Shown here: one piece after another, positions 52,321 through 62,630 of the stretch | Numbering within the stretch: the stretch's first letter is position 1 | Layout: each line of letters begins with the position of its first letter | Source: Bacteroides thetaiotaomicron VPI-5482 | Lineage (GTDB): Bacteria; Bacteroidota; Bacteroidia; Bacteroidales; Bacteroidaceae | Assembly: GCF_000011065.1 (NCBI RefSeq) | Contig: NC_004663.1 | Span: 4,898,001 to 4,962,000, forward strand | Length of the DNA: 64,000 nt | Reading direction: 5' to 3' | Translations under genes and position numbers: made by a program | The notes under the pieces: generated by a model | Database searches by the model: none | The model's input: the letters and a program-made list of their open reading frames with translations, nothing else | Told to the model about the DNA's origin: nothing

Positions 52321-52408
52321 TGTGCCACCCTGTTGGCACAGTTGTGCCAAAGGCATGTCACAGTCGTGCCACTGCGGTGGCACAAGCGTGCCAACGTAGT
52401 GGCACGGG
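52321..52408. repeat. Four 22-bp palindromic repeats of GTGCCA type
   Basis: Units start at 52321, 52343, 52365 and 52387, exactly 22 bp apart. Each is an inverted repeat of GTGCCA and TGGCAC around about six bases (for example GTGCCACTGCGGTGGCAC). A partial unit precedes it. It lies in the 326-bp gap between the hybrid kinase and TamB, which also has a 9-bp tandem repeat (GAATGAACG twice, near 52463) and no gene. Confidence 0.8.
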
Positions 52409-52600
52409 CATAAGCTCGTAGCATAGTGAGAAGGTGCTGCCTTGACAAATATCTCACCTTCCGAATGAACGGAATGAACGGGATGAAATTGCGCTAAATG
52501 CAACCATAACCTCCGGCTTTTTCACATTTTAGCTTTTGGACAAACCTTTTTTCAAAGTAATTTGTTTACTTTGTATCACTTTTACACTGACACATCCTGC

Positions 52601-55600
52601 ATGAAACGAAAATGGATAAGACGGGTGGGCTGGATATTGCTTACTCCTATAATACTTTTTGTAATACTGATGGTATTACTTTATATACCTCCTGTTCAGA
52701 ATCTTTTGCGACGGGAGGTTACTGCGTATGCTTCTAAAGCAACCGGAATGCAGATTCAGGTGGAACGGATAGACCTTCGTTTTCCGCTTAATCTGCTGGT
52801 ACGAGGGGTGGAGGTCATACAGCAGCCGGATACCTTATTGTCTTTGGAAAGCCTGAATGTCCGCGTACAGGCATGGCCATTGCTCAAAGGAAAAGTAGAA
52901 GTTGACGAGGTTACCTTAAGTCAGGTGGCGGTCAATTCTGCCAATCTGATAGAGGGGATGCAGATAAAAGGCGTTTTGGGACGCTTCTTTCTGCAAAGTC
53001 ATGGAGTCGATTTATCGAACGAAACGGCAGTTGTCAATCGGACAGAGTTATCCGATACTCATATACAACTTCTGATGACTGATACCACGACCACTCCCAA
53101 AGATACGACGGCATCTGCTCCTGTGAACTGGAAGGTGAACCTTCATCAACTGAAGTTGAAGAATGTATCATTCGGTATGAAACTGCCTGCCGACTCCATG
53201 AAGATGGCGGCATACATAGGCGAAGCGACCATTGATGACGCCAAAGCGGATTTAAAGAACCAGTTTTATGGATTGAAGCAATTCCTTTTGTCGGGTGCCT
53301 CTGCCAGTTATGACACTGGAGAGGCCCAACCGTCGGAAGGTTTTGACGCCTCTCATATGGCAGTCCGGAATATCCGCATCGGATTGGACTCTCTGCTCTA
53401 CGAAGGCAGAAATATGAACGCTGTGATTCGTGAAATAACGATGGAAGAGCGTTCGGGACTGAGTATTACTTCACTGACAGGGCGGCTCTTTTCGAATGAT
53501 TCTATCATCCGCATTCCTGAACTGAAACTGCAAACCCCACATTCAGAAATAGACCTGTCCGCCCAGACTTATTGGGAACTCGTAAATATCCCGACGACAG
53601 GACGTTTATCCGCCAGCTTTAACGCACATATAGGCAAAGAGGACGTGATGCTTTTTGCCGGCGGACTGCCTCAAACGTTTAAAGAAGCATATCCGTTCCG
53701 TCCGTTAGTGATTCGTGCCGGTACGGATGGAAATCTGAAAGAGATGCAGATTTCGCGCTTCACGGTAGACTTGCCGGGAGCTTTCTCGCTAAAGGGGGGA
53801 GGAATCCTTGAAAACCTGACGGACAGTCTGACTCGTTCGGGAACTATTGGGCTGGATATGGTTACCCGGAATCTGAACTTCCTGACAGGATTGACTGGAG
53901 TCACACCCGATGGCTCTTTAGTAATTCCCGACAGTATGAGTCTCAAGATGAAGATGGAGATGAACGGCCCGCAGTATAAAGCAAAACTCGATCTGAAAGA
54001 AGGCAAGGGCAGCATGAATGTAAATGCTGCATTAAACAGTTCGACAGAAGTTTATACGGCCGATCTGAAAATAAACGATCTGCAACTGCATCATTTTCTC
54101 CCGAAAGACTCGATTTATGAACTATCTCTTTCGGCAGATGCCAAGGGCAGGGGACTGGATGTCATGTCCTTTCATTCTTTAGCCAATCTGAATCTTTCTT
54201 TGGACCAGCTTCATTACGCCCGCTATCATCTTTCGAATGTTCATTTGACGGGAAATCTTAAAGGAGCTTTGGCAACGGCTCAGCTTACGAGTGACAATGA
54301 ACTTTTGAAAATGACGGCGGATGCAGAATATAATTTAGCTCATAGCTATCCAGACGGTAAAGTGACAGTTGACGTTACTCAGCTTGATTTGTACGAACTG
54401 GGACTTATGCCCAAGCCGATGAAGCGTCCGTTGGCATTCAATTTAAGCGGAGAGGCACGGCAGAATCGTGTTTTCACTCATTTCACCGCCGGTGATATGA
54501 AACTGAATCTGAGTGCCCGTGCCGGTGTATATCCTCTGATTCGTCAGTCTACCCATTTTGTAGATGTGTTGATGAAGCAGGTGGATGAAAAACTCTTGGA
54601 TCATGCTGCTTTGCGTGAAGCATTGCCGTCGGCTATTTTCTCTTTTTCGGCAGGAAAGGAGAATCCGTTGGCATACTATATGGCAATGAAGAATATATCG
54701 TTCCATGATGCTTCCATGAAATTCGGCACTGCTCCCGATTGGGGAATCAACGGCAAAGCAGCCATCCATGCTTTGAAAGTGGATACCTTGCAACTGGATA
54801 CGGTCTTTTTCACCGTCAAACAGGATACTACCCGTATGAATCTCCGTGCCGGAGTAATCAACGGACCGAAGAATCCCCAGTTTTCCTTCTCCACTATTCT
54901 GACAGGCGAGATTCGCGACCGCGATGCCGAGCTGCTGGCAGAATATAAGAACGAAAAGGGGAAAACCGGTGTGTTGCTTGGAGTCAATGCCCGTCCGCTG
55001 GTTGGAGGACGTGGAAAAGGGGATGGACTGGCTTTTACACTGATTCCGGAAGAACCGATTATTGCGTTCCGTAAATTCCACTTCAACGAAGATCATAACT
55101 GGATTTATCTGCATAAGAATATGCGCGTGTATGCCAATGTGGATATGTGGGATGATGAAGGTATGGGCTTCCGTGTGCATTCGGTACAGGGAGATACGGT
55201 TTCTTTGCAGAATATCGATGTCGAAATCCGGAGAATCCGCTTGGATGAAATAACGAGCGTACTGCCTTACTTCCCCGAAATCACCGGATTGTTCTCGGCA
55301 GAAGCACACTACATACAGACCGAAAAGGACCTTCAGCTCTCTGCGGAAGCATCCATTGATGAACTGACTTATGAACGCCAGCGCATTGGTGATATTACTT
55401 TGGGGGCTACATGGCTGCCGGGCGAACAGGGAAAACAATACCTCAACGCTTATCTGAATCATGATAAGGTAGAAGTGCTGATAGCAGATGGCAAGCTGCT
55501 CCCTACCTCGACGGGAAAGGATAGCCTGGAAGTAAATACGACGTTGGAACACTTCCCGCTTCGTATTGCCAACGCCTTTATTCCCGACGAGCTGGTTACG

Positions 55601-57109
55601 CTTGCCGGTGATATGGACGGTGACCTGAATATAACAGGCAGTACCGAGCAGCCATTGATAAACGGTGAACTGATACTGGACAGCGTATCTGTCCTGTCAC
55701 GCCAGTATGGTGCTAACTTCCTGTTTGATAACCGCCCTGTGCAGTTGAAGAACAATCGTCTGATATTTGATAAGTTCGCCATTTACACCACGGGAAAGAA
55801 TCCGTTTACGATCGACGGTTATGTCGATTTCCGTGATATGTCCCGACCGATGGCGAGTCTGAATCTGCTGGCGGAAAACTATACCTTGTTGAATGCGAAG
55901 CGTACTCGCGAAAGCCTTGTCTACGGAAAAGTCTTTGCGGACTTGCGGGCAACCATAAAAGGCCCGTTGGACGGGTTGAATATGCGTGGAAACCTGAATT
56001 TGCTGGGCAATACGGATGTCTCGTATGTACTGACCGATTCACCGCTGACCGTGCAGGATCGTCTGGGAAGTCTGGTGACATTTACTTCATTCAGTGATAC
56101 CACCACAGTTGTCCGTCAGGAAGTGCCTACCGTATCTTTAGGTGGATTGGATATGCTGATGATGGTTCATATCGACCCTTCAGTCAGGGTGAAAGTGGAC
56201 TTGGACGCCAGTGACAATCGTATCGAACTGGAAGGAGGTGGCGATCTTTCGATGAAATACACTCCGCAGGGAGACCTGACATTGACCGGACGTTACACAC
56301 TGAGCGGTGGACTGATGAAGTATTCTCTGCCTATCATTGCAGTCAAGGAATTTGCCATCGATAACGGCAGCTATGTAGATTGGACCGGAAACCCGATGGA
56401 CCCCATGCTGAACTTCAAGGCAACTGACCGTATCCGTGCTTCCGTATCCGAAGGAGAGAACGGAGGAACGAGAATGGTTAACTTTGACGTTTCCATTGTC
56501 GTAAAGAACCGGTTGGACAACCTGTCTTTTGCTTTCGACGTAGCGGCCCCGGAAGATGCGACCATACAGAATGAACTGACAGCAATGGGAGCGGAAGAAC
56601 GTGGAAAACAGGCACTTTATATCATGTTGATGAAAACCTATCTCGGCACCGGACCGATCGGCGGTGGAGGCGGCGGACTTGGCAAGTTGAATATGGGTTC
56701 TGCCCTGAACTCCGTACTGAGCAGTCAGATAAATTCACTGATGGGTAACCTGAAGAATGCCAGCGTCTCTGTGGGTGTCGAAGATCATGACGCCTCGGAT
56801 ACCGGCGGCAAGCGTACGGATTACAGTTTCCGTTATTCGCAGCGCCTCTTCAATAACCGCTTCCAGATTGTAATCGGTGGTAAGGTATCGACGGGCGAAA
56901 ATGCGACGAATGATGCCGAATCCTTCATTGACAACATCTCTTTGGAATATCGTCTGGACCGTACGGGAACCCGTTATGTCCGTTTGTTCTACGATAAGAA
57001 CTATGAGAGTGTACTCGAAGGGGAGATTACGGAAACCGGAGTCGGTCTGGTACTTCGCAAGAAACTGGATAAGCTCAGTGAACTGTTCATCTTTAAGAAA
57101 AAGAAGTAA
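52601..57109 (+). CDS. tamB: TamB-like translocation and assembly protein (DUF490)
   Basis: 1502 aa from ATG at 52601. A TTG 13 codons upstream is less likely. A single N-terminal membrane anchor (about 9-32, WILLTPIILFVILMVLLYI) is followed by a very long beta-rich region that forms the periplasm-spanning groove. The C-terminal DUF490 domain (about the last 330 residues) has SLGGLDMLMMVHIDPSVRVKVD, GDLTLTGRYTLSGGLMKYSLP and TDRIRASV. TamB works with an outer-membrane Omp85 partner in moving lipids or assembling outer-membrane proteins. Its partner starts 2 bp downstream. The length is typical for Bacteroidota. Confidence 0.94.
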   Translation: MKRKWIRRVGWILLTPIILFVILMVLLYIPPVQNLLRREVTAYASKATGMQIQVERIDLRFPLNLLVRGVEVIQQPDTLLSLESLNVRVQAWPLLKGKVEVDEVTLSQVAVNSANLIEGMQIKGVLGRFFLQSHGVDLSNETAVVNRTELSDTHIQLLMTDTTTTPKDTTASAPVNWKVNLHQLKLKNVSFGMKLPADSMKMAAYIGEATIDDAKADLKNQFYGLKQFLLSGASASYDTGEAQPSEGFDASHMAVRNIRIGLDSLLYEGRNMNAVIREITMEERSGLSITSLTGRLFSNDSIIRIPELKLQTPHSEIDLSAQTYWELVNIPTTGRLSASFNAHIGKEDVMLFAGGLPQTFKEAYPFRPLVIRAGTDGNLKEMQISRFTVDLPGAFSLKGGGILENLTDSLTRSGTIGLDMVTRNLNFLTGLTGVTPDGSLVIPDSMSLKMKMEMNGPQYKAKLDLKEGKGSMNVNAALNSSTEVYTADLKINDLQLHHFLPKDSIYELSLSADAKGRGLDVMSFHSLANLNLSLDQLHYARYHLSNVHLTGNLKGALATAQLTSDNELLKMTADAEYNLAHSYPDGKVTVDVTQLDLYELGLMPKPMKRPLAFNLSGEARQNRVFTHFTAGDMKLNLSARAGVYPLIRQSTHFVDVLMKQVDEKLLDHAALREALPSAIFSFSAGKENPLAYYMAMKNISFHDASMKFGTAPDWGINGKAAIHALKVDTLQLDTVFFTVKQDTTRMNLRAGVINGPKNPQFSFSTILTGEIRDRDAELLAEYKNEKGKTGVLLGVNARPLVGGRGKGDGLAFTLIPEEPIIAFRKFHFNEDHNWIYLHKNMRVYANVDMWDDEGMGFRVHSVQGDTVSLQNIDVEIRRIRLDEITSVLPYFPEITGLFSAEAHYIQTEKDLQLSAEASIDELTYERQRIGDITLGATWLPGEQGKQYLNAYLNHDKVEVLIADGKLLPTSTGKDSLEVNTTLEHFPLRIANAFIPDELVTLAGDMDGDLNITGSTEQPLINGELILDSVSVLSRQYGANFLFDNRPVQLKNNRLIFDKFAIYTTGKNPFTIDGYVDFRDMSRPMASLNLLAENYTLLNAKRTRESLVYGKVFADLRATIKGPLDGLNMRGNLNLLGNTDVSYVLTDSPLTVQDRLGSLVTFTSFSDTTTVVRQEVPTVSLGGLDMLMMVHIDPSVRVKVDLDASDNRIELEGGGDLSMKYTPQGDLTLTGRYTLSGGLMKYSLPIIAVKEFAIDNGSYVDWTGNPMDPMLNFKATDRIRASVSEGENGGTRMVNFDVSIVVKNRLDNLSFAFDVAAPEDATIQNELTAMGAEERGKQALYIMLMKTYLGTGPIGGGGGGLGKLNMGSALNSVLSSQINSLMGNLKNASVSVGVEDHDASDTGGKRTDYSFRYSQRLFNNRFQIVIGGKVSTGENATNDAESFIDNISLEYRLDRTGTRYVRLFYDKNYESVLEGEITETGVGLVLRKKLDKLSELFIFKKKK

Positions 57110-57111
57110 GA

Positions 57112-59478
57112 ATGAAAGATATACGTATTAACATATTAGCAGGCTGTCTTATAGGTATAGTGTTGTTTTCGGCGTGTTCGGTGACGAAACATCTGCCCGA
57201 AGATGAAATACTCTATACCGGAGGAAAAACGGTGATAGTCAATAAATCATCGACACGGGTTGGTGAAACTGCTTTGACGGAAATCAATGCAGCGCTTGCC
57301 AAAACTCCCAGTACTACTCTGTTGGGAGGTTTTCTGCCTATTCCTTTTAAAATGTGGATGTATAACGACTTCGTGAAATACAAGAAAGGATTCGGTAAGT
57401 GGATGTTTAACCGCTTTGCCGCCAATCCGCCCGTATTTATTTCTACTGTCAATCCCGAAGTACGTGTCAAGGTAGCCACTAACCTGCTCCGTGATTACGG
57501 ATATTTCAATGGAAAGGTGACTTACGAGACTTTGGTCGATAAGAAAGATAGTCTGAAAGCAAGTCTGCTCTATACGGTAGATATGAAGAACCCTTATTTC
57601 ATTGATACAGTGTATTATCAGCGTTTCACTCCCCAGACTCTGAAGATCATGGAACGCGGACGTCGTATGTCTTACATCACCCCCGGCGAACAGTTTAATG
57701 TGGTGGATTTGGATGAAGAACGTTCCCGTATCAGTACCCTTTTGCGTAATCGGGGATATTTCTACTTCCGTCCGGACTATATGACCTATCAGGCAGATAC
57801 AACCTTGGTTCCCGGCGGACATATCAGTCTTCGTCTGATTCCTCTTCCGGGATTACCGGCTGCCGCTCAACGTTCTTACTATGTAGGAGATGCTTCGGTC
57901 TATCTCTTCGGAAAGAATGGCGAGGCACCTAATGACAGTATCTTGTACAAGAATCTGAATATTCACTATTATGATAAACTGCAGGTCCGTCCGAATATGC
58001 TCTATCGATGGATGAACTATCAGCAGTTTGTACGGAGCAAACAGATGAGGGCTTCCAACCGTACCCGTCTTTATAGCCAGTACCGGCAGGAGCAGGTGCA
58101 GGAGAAATTGAGTCAGCTCGGTATATTCAGCTATATGGATATGCAATATGCTCCCCGAGATACGACAGCGGCTTGTGATACACTGGATGTCACTATGCAG
58201 GCTACATTTGCCAAACCGTTGGATGCAGAACTGGAACTGAATGTAGTAACGAAGAGTAATGACCAGACCGGTCCCGGTGCATCTTTCGGTGTCACTCGTA
58301 ACAATGTATTCGGAGGTGGTGAAAGCTGGAACGTAAAACTGAAAGGCTCTTATGAGTGGCAGACCGGAGGCGGTGAGAAGAGCTCACTGATGAACAGTTG
58401 GGAAATGGGGCTTTCTACCTCTCTGACTTTTCCGAGAGTCGTGTTCCCGCATCTGGGTAAACGGGAGTTTGACTTCCCGGCCACGACGACCTTTCGTCTG
58501 TATATCAACCAGCTGAACCGGGCAAAGTATTATAAACTGCTGTCCTTTGGCGGCAATGCTACATACGATTTCCAGCCCTCCCGTACCAGCCGGCATAGTA
58601 TTACTCCTTTTAAACTGACATTTAATGTCTTGCAGCATCAGTCTGAGGATTTTAAAGAGATAGCTGAAGCTAATCCTGCATTGTATGTCAGTCTTAGGAA
58701 CCAGTTTATTCCGGCGATGGAATATACGTATACGTATGACAATGCTTCGGGTCGTCGGATAAAGAACCCTATCTGGTGGCAGTCTACCGTCACTTCGGCG
58801 GGTAATATCACTTCCCTTATTTACCGTGCTTTTGGCAAGCCGTTCAATGAAGAGGATAAGAGTTTGCTGGGGGCTCCGTTTGCACAGTTTGTGAAGTTGA
58901 ATACAGAGTTGCGTCATTTGTGGAACATAGATAAGAATAATGCGATAGCCAGCCGCATGGCAGTAGGTGCACTGTTTACTTATGGCAATGCTACGATAGC
59001 TCCCTATAGTGAACAATTTTATGTAGGTGGTGCCAATAGTATCCGTGCTTTTACAGTGCGCAGTGTCGGTCCGGGCGGTTATCATCCGGAAGAGGGAAAA
59101 TATTCCTACCTGGATCAGACAGGAACCTTCCGCTTTGAGGCGAATGTGGAATATCGTTTCCGTATTTTCAAGAGCTTTTGGGGAGCTACCTTTCTGGATG
59201 CAGGAAATGTGTGGTTGTTGCGCAAAGACAGAAAGCTTTTGGCTGATGGAAAAGAAGCACGTCCCAATTCACAACTGCGTCTGAAGACTTTCCCTAAACA
59301 AATAGCTTTGGGAACGGGTGTCGGTATCCGTTATGACATGGATATTCTCGTATTCCGTCTCGACTTCGGTATTCCTCTGCATCTGCCTTATGATACGGAA
59401 CGTAGCGGCTATTATAATGTAACCGGAGCTTTCTTCAAGAATCTGGGAATACATTTTGCTATCGGTTACCCGTTCTAA
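57112..59478 (+). CDS. tamL: TamA-like outer-membrane lipoprotein (TamL type)
   Basis: 788 aa. The N-terminus is a lipoprotein signal (VLFSACSVTKHLPEDE), which distinguishes the Bacteroidota TamL type from the proteobacterial TamA. POTRA-like domains occupy about 60-380 (LRDYGYFNGKVTYETL and LLRNRGYFYFRPDYM are typical strands). The C-terminal Omp85 16-strand barrel includes FYVGGANSIRAFTVRSVGPGG, equivalent to the conserved VRGF/Y loop, and ends in AIGYPF with a terminal Phe. It forms the outer-membrane half of the TamB system encoded 2 bp upstream, so the two are probably cotranslated. Confidence 0.92.
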   Translation: MKDIRINILAGCLIGIVLFSACSVTKHLPEDEILYTGGKTVIVNKSSTRVGETALTEINAALAKTPSTTLLGGFLPIPFKMWMYNDFVKYKKGFGKWMFNRFAANPPVFISTVNPEVRVKVATNLLRDYGYFNGKVTYETLVDKKDSLKASLLYTVDMKNPYFIDTVYYQRFTPQTLKIMERGRRMSYITPGEQFNVVDLDEERSRISTLLRNRGYFYFRPDYMTYQADTTLVPGGHISLRLIPLPGLPAAAQRSYYVGDASVYLFGKNGEAPNDSILYKNLNIHYYDKLQVRPNMLYRWMNYQQFVRSKQMRASNRTRLYSQYRQEQVQEKLSQLGIFSYMDMQYAPRDTTAACDTLDVTMQATFAKPLDAELELNVVTKSNDQTGPGASFGVTRNNVFGGGESWNVKLKGSYEWQTGGGEKSSLMNSWEMGLSTSLTFPRVVFPHLGKREFDFPATTTFRLYINQLNRAKYYKLLSFGGNATYDFQPSRTSRHSITPFKLTFNVLQHQSEDFKEIAEANPALYVSLRNQFIPAMEYTYTYDNASGRRIKNPIWWQSTVTSAGNITSLIYRAFGKPFNEEDKSLLGAPFAQFVKLNTELRHLWNIDKNNAIASRMAVGALFTYGNATIAPYSEQFYVGGANSIRAFTVRSVGPGGYHPEEGKYSYLDQTGTFRFEANVEYRFRIFKSFWGATFLDAGNVWLLRKDRKLLADGKEARPNSQLRLKTFPKQIALGTGVGIRYDMDILVFRLDFGIPLHLPYDTERSGYYNVTGAFFKNLGIHFAIGYPF

Positions 59479-59546
59479 TGAATGATTTTTGTACGATTTT
59501 AGTGAATAATGATTGATATTTGTCCTGTTGGATTCAACTATTTTTG

Positions 59547-59554
59547 TAAATTTG
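59547..59554 (+). promoter_or_regulatory. -7 box of the nucleotidyltransferase gene
   Basis: TAAATTTG fits TAnnTTTG exactly, 52 bp before the ATG. A TTTG at 59519-59522 is 24 bp upstream, longer than the usual spacing, so the -33 assignment is doubtful. Confidence 0.6.
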
Positions 59555-59606
59555 CAACGAAATCTGATGCCATTGACATCACTAACCTTTTAATATTACA
59601 CAATTT

Positions 59607-60518
59607 ATGAAACCAACTTTATTCTTATTGGCTGCTGGTATGGGTAGCCGTTATGGAGGCTTGAAGCAATTGGACGGACTGGGTCCTAACGGCGAAACTA
59701 TTATGGATTACTCTATCTATGATGCTATCAACGCAGGATTTGGTAAGCTTGTATTTGTAATCCGCAAAGATTTTGAACAGGATTTCCGCGAAAAGATTAT
59801 TTCTAAATACGAAGGCCACATTCCTTGCGAACTGGTATTCCAGTCTATTGATGATCTTCCGGAAGGATTCACTTGTCCGGCAGACCGTACAAAACCATGG
59901 GGTACAAATCATGCGGTAATGATGGGAGCTGATGTGATTAGTGAACCGTTTGCGGTAATCAACTGCGATGACTTCTATGGTCGTGACTCGTTCCAGGTAA
60001 TGGGCAAATTCCTGTCTGCTCTTCCCGAAAATTCCAAGAATGTTTATTCAATGGTAGGTTTCCGTGTGGGAAATACGTTGAGCGAGAGCGGTACGGTATC
60101 TCGTGGTATCTGCAGTACAGATGCTAACAACTTGCTGACTTCCGTAGTGGAACGTACGAAGATTCAACGTCTGGACGGCGAAGTAAAATACATCGATGAT
60201 AACGGTGAATGGACAGCTACTCCTGATACGACTCCGGTAAGTATGAACTTCTGGGGCTTTACTCCCGACTACTTTGCTTACAGTGAAGAGTTCTTCAAGA
60301 CTTTCCTGAGCGATCCGAAGAACATGGAGAACCTGAAGAGCGAATTCTTTATCCCGCTGATGGTGGATAAATTGATTAACGACGGAACTGCAACTGTAGA
60401 AGTTCTGGATACTACCAGCAAATGGTTTGGTGTAACTTATCCGGAAGACCGTCAGAGCGTAGTGGATAAGATTCAGGCATTGGTAGATGCCGGTGAATAC
60501 CCTGCTAAATTGTTCTAA
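59607..60518 (+). CDS. Sugar-phosphate nucleotidyltransferase family protein
   Basis: 303 aa, cytoplasmic. The N-terminal LLAAGMGSRYGGLKQLDGLG is the nucleotide-binding signature of NDP-sugar pyrophosphorylases (GxGxR and the later Lys). GTNHAVMMGADV and the metal-binding Asp pair in AVINCDDFYGRD follow. The remainder has the mixed alpha/beta core, with no left-handed beta-helix tail. It would couple a sugar-1-phosphate to a nucleotide. Which sugar is not visible. It is monocistronic, with its own -7 box upstream and a strong terminator directly behind. Confidence 0.88.
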   Translation: MKPTLFLLAAGMGSRYGGLKQLDGLGPNGETIMDYSIYDAINAGFGKLVFVIRKDFEQDFREKIISKYEGHIPCELVFQSIDDLPEGFTCPADRTKPWGTNHAVMMGADVISEPFAVINCDDFYGRDSFQVMGKFLSALPENSKNVYSMVGFRVGNTLSESGTVSRGICSTDANNLLTSVVERTKIQRLDGEVKYIDDNGEWTATPDTTPVSMNFWGFTPDYFAYSEEFFKTFLSDPKNMENLKSEFFIPLMVDKLINDGTATVEVLDTTSKWFGVTYPEDRQSVVDKIQALVDAGEYPAKLF

Positions 60519-60544
60519 AGAAAAGCTTTTGATAAAGACCAGGA

Positions 60545-60577
60545 AGCAGTCATTCATGAGAATGACTGCTTTTTTTG
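60545..60577 (+). terminator. Intrinsic terminator of the nucleotidyltransferase gene
   Basis: AGCAGTCATTC (60545-60555) and GAATGACTGCT (60560-60570) form a perfect 11-bp stem with an ATGA loop, followed by a run of seven T. A textbook intrinsic terminator. Confidence 0.95.
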
Positions 60578-60622
60578 TCTTTCATAACGGATAATACTGC
60601 CCTTTATCCAATAATTATTCAT

Positions 60623-60630
60623 TATCTTTG
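60623..60630 (+). promoter_or_regulatory. -7 box of the ABC-F gene
   Basis: TATCTTTG matches TAnnTTTG, 31 bp before the GTG start. It lies after the preceding terminator, which supports a separate transcription unit and a start codon downstream of it. Confidence 0.6.
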
Positions 60631-60661
60631 CAATCCAAAATCTTATAAATCAGAGACAGAC

Positions 60662-62617
60662 GTGATTTCAGTAGAAGGATTATCAGTAGAATTTAATGCG
60701 ACACCGCTCTTTGCGGATGTCAGCTATGTTATCAATAAAAAAGACCGCATCGCTTTGGTCGGCAAGAATGGTGCGGGCAAATCGACTATGTTGAAAATAT
60801 TGGCAGGTCTGCAAAACCCGACCCGTGGAGTGGTAGCCGTCCCTAAAGATGTAACAATCGGCTATCTGCCGCAAGTCATGATCCTTTCGGATGTCCGCAC
60901 GGTGATGGAGGAAGCAGAACTCGCTTTCGAGCATATTTTCGAACTTCAGGCAAACCTTGAACGGATGAATCAGCAGCTTGCCGACCGCACCGACTATGAA
61001 TCCGAAGAATACCACCAGTTAATAGACCGCTTCACACACGAAAACGACCGCTTCCTGATGATGGGAGGAACCAATTTTCAGGCGGAAATAGAACGTACCC
61101 TGTTGGGATTGGGCTTTAGCAGGGAAGACTTTAACCGTTCGACTTCCGAATTCTCCGGCGGCTGGCGTATGCGTATCGAACTAGCGAAGCTCTTGCTCCG
61201 TCGTCCGGATGTGCTGCTCCTTGATGAGCCGACTAACCATCTGGATATCGAGAGTATACAATGGCTGGAGAACTTTCTGTCTACCCGTGCCAATGCTGTT
61301 GTGCTGGTCAGCCACGACCGTGCTTTCCTTAATAATGTAACTACCCGTACGATCGAGATTACCTGCGGTCAGATTTATGACTATAAAGTGAAGTACGATG
61401 AGTTTGTCGTATTACGTAAAGAACGTCGTGAGCAGCAGCTCCGTGCCTATGAGAATCAGCAGAAGCAGATACAGGATACGGAAGACTTTATCGAACGTTT
61501 CCGCTATAAGGCAACCAAAGCCGTACAGGTGCAGAGTCGTATCAAACAACTGGAAAAGATAGACCGTATCGAGGTCGATGAGGAAGACAACTCTTCCCTC
61601 CGTCTGAAATTTCCTCCTGCCAGCCGCAGCGGGAATTATCCGGTTATCTGTGAAGACGTACGCAAGGCATACGGACAGCACGTTGTTTTCCATGATGTGA
61701 ATCTGACGATCAACAGAGGAGAAAAAGTCGCATTTGTCGGAAAGAACGGAGAAGGTAAATCTACGTTAGTGAAATGTATCATGGGCGAGATTGATTTTGA
61801 TGGTAAACTGACGATCGGGCATAACGTGCAGATCGGTTACTTTGCACAGAATCAGGCGCAGATGCTGGATGAAAACATGACGGTATTTGATACGATCGAC
61901 CGTGTGGCGACAGGAGATATCCGGTTGAAGATACGTGACATTTTGGGTGCATTCATGTTTGGCGGAGAGGCTTCGGATAAAAAAGTGAAAGTACTTTCCG
62001 GTGGAGAGCGTACTCGTCTGGCTATGATTAAGTTGCTGCTGGAACCGGTGAACTTCCTGATTTTGGACGAACCTACCAATCATTTGGATATGCGTTCCAA
62101 AGATGTACTGAAAGAAGCTATCCGCGAATTTGACGGAACAGTGATACTTGTCAGCCACGACCGTGATTTTTTGGACGGACTTGCGACTAAAGTATATGAG
62201 TTCGGTGGTGGAACAGTGAAAGAACATCTTGGCGGTATCTACGATTTCCTGCAAAAGAAGAAGATCGACAGCCTGAATGAACTTCAGAAAGGAGTTTCTC
62301 TCTCTACTTCTCCTACCGCATCTGCCAAAGGAAACGAAGCGGATACAGAGCAACCTTCGGAGAACAGACTCTCGTATGAAGCGCAGAAGGAACTCAATAA
62401 GAAGATAAAGAAGTTGGAACGCCAGGTGGCGGACTGTGAGGCTTCGATTGAAGAAACGGAATCGGCAATCGCCATTCTGGAAGCAAAAATGGCAACCCCG
62501 GAAGGAGCATCGGATATGCAACTGTATGAACGGCATCAGAAGCTGAAACAGCAATTGGATACCACCGTTGAAGAGTGGGAACGGGTTTCGATGGAACTGG
62601 AAGAAGTGAAAAACTAA
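60662..62617 (+). CDS. ABC-F family ATPase
   Basis: 651 aa from GTG at 60662 (MISVEGLSVEF). A longer frame from TTG at 60575 would begin inside the preceding terminator and upstream of the promoter, so it is rejected. Two ABC domains are present. The first has Walker A GKNGAGKST (34-42), signature EFSGGWRMR and DEPTNHLD. The second has GKNGEGKST, LSGGERTR and DEPTNHLDM. Between them lies the charged ABC-F linker (about 245-310), and a C-terminal coiled coil follows (KKIKKLERQVADCEASIEE). There are no membrane segments. ABC-F proteins act on ribosomes, in rescue, regulation or antibiotic protection. The Uup-like C-terminus suggests a housekeeping role. Confidence 0.95.
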   Translation: MISVEGLSVEFNATPLFADVSYVINKKDRIALVGKNGAGKSTMLKILAGLQNPTRGVVAVPKDVTIGYLPQVMILSDVRTVMEEAELAFEHIFELQANLERMNQQLADRTDYESEEYHQLIDRFTHENDRFLMMGGTNFQAEIERTLLGLGFSREDFNRSTSEFSGGWRMRIELAKLLLRRPDVLLLDEPTNHLDIESIQWLENFLSTRANAVVLVSHDRAFLNNVTTRTIEITCGQIYDYKVKYDEFVVLRKERREQQLRAYENQQKQIQDTEDFIERFRYKATKAVQVQSRIKQLEKIDRIEVDEEDNSSLRLKFPPASRSGNYPVICEDVRKAYGQHVVFHDVNLTINRGEKVAFVGKNGEGKSTLVKCIMGEIDFDGKLTIGHNVQIGYFAQNQAQMLDENMTVFDTIDRVATGDIRLKIRDILGAFMFGGEASDKKVKVLSGGERTRLAMIKLLLEPVNFLILDEPTNHLDMRSKDVLKEAIREFDGTVILVSHDRDFLDGLATKVYEFGGGTVKEHLGGIYDFLQKKKIDSLNELQKGVSLSTSPTASAKGNEADTEQPSENRLSYEAQKELNKKIKKLERQVADCEASIEETESAIAILEAKMATPEGASDMQLYERHQKLKQQLDTTVEEWERVSMELEEVKN

Positions 62618-62630
62618 TTTATTATATAAT

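Noticed and set aside
52321..52408. TGGCAC in the GTGCCA/TGGCAC array as sigma-54 promoters or as mannan HTCS sites.
   Set aside because: There is no -12 GC, no TAAA core, and the spacing is 22 bp instead of the 21-bp half-site spacing of the mannan operator. The array symmetry is inverted, not direct.
60575..60661. Upstream extension of the ABC-F protein from a TTG codon.
   Set aside because: It starts inside the T-run of the preceding terminator and upstream of the -7 box. MISVEGLSVEF is the usual ABC-F N-terminus.
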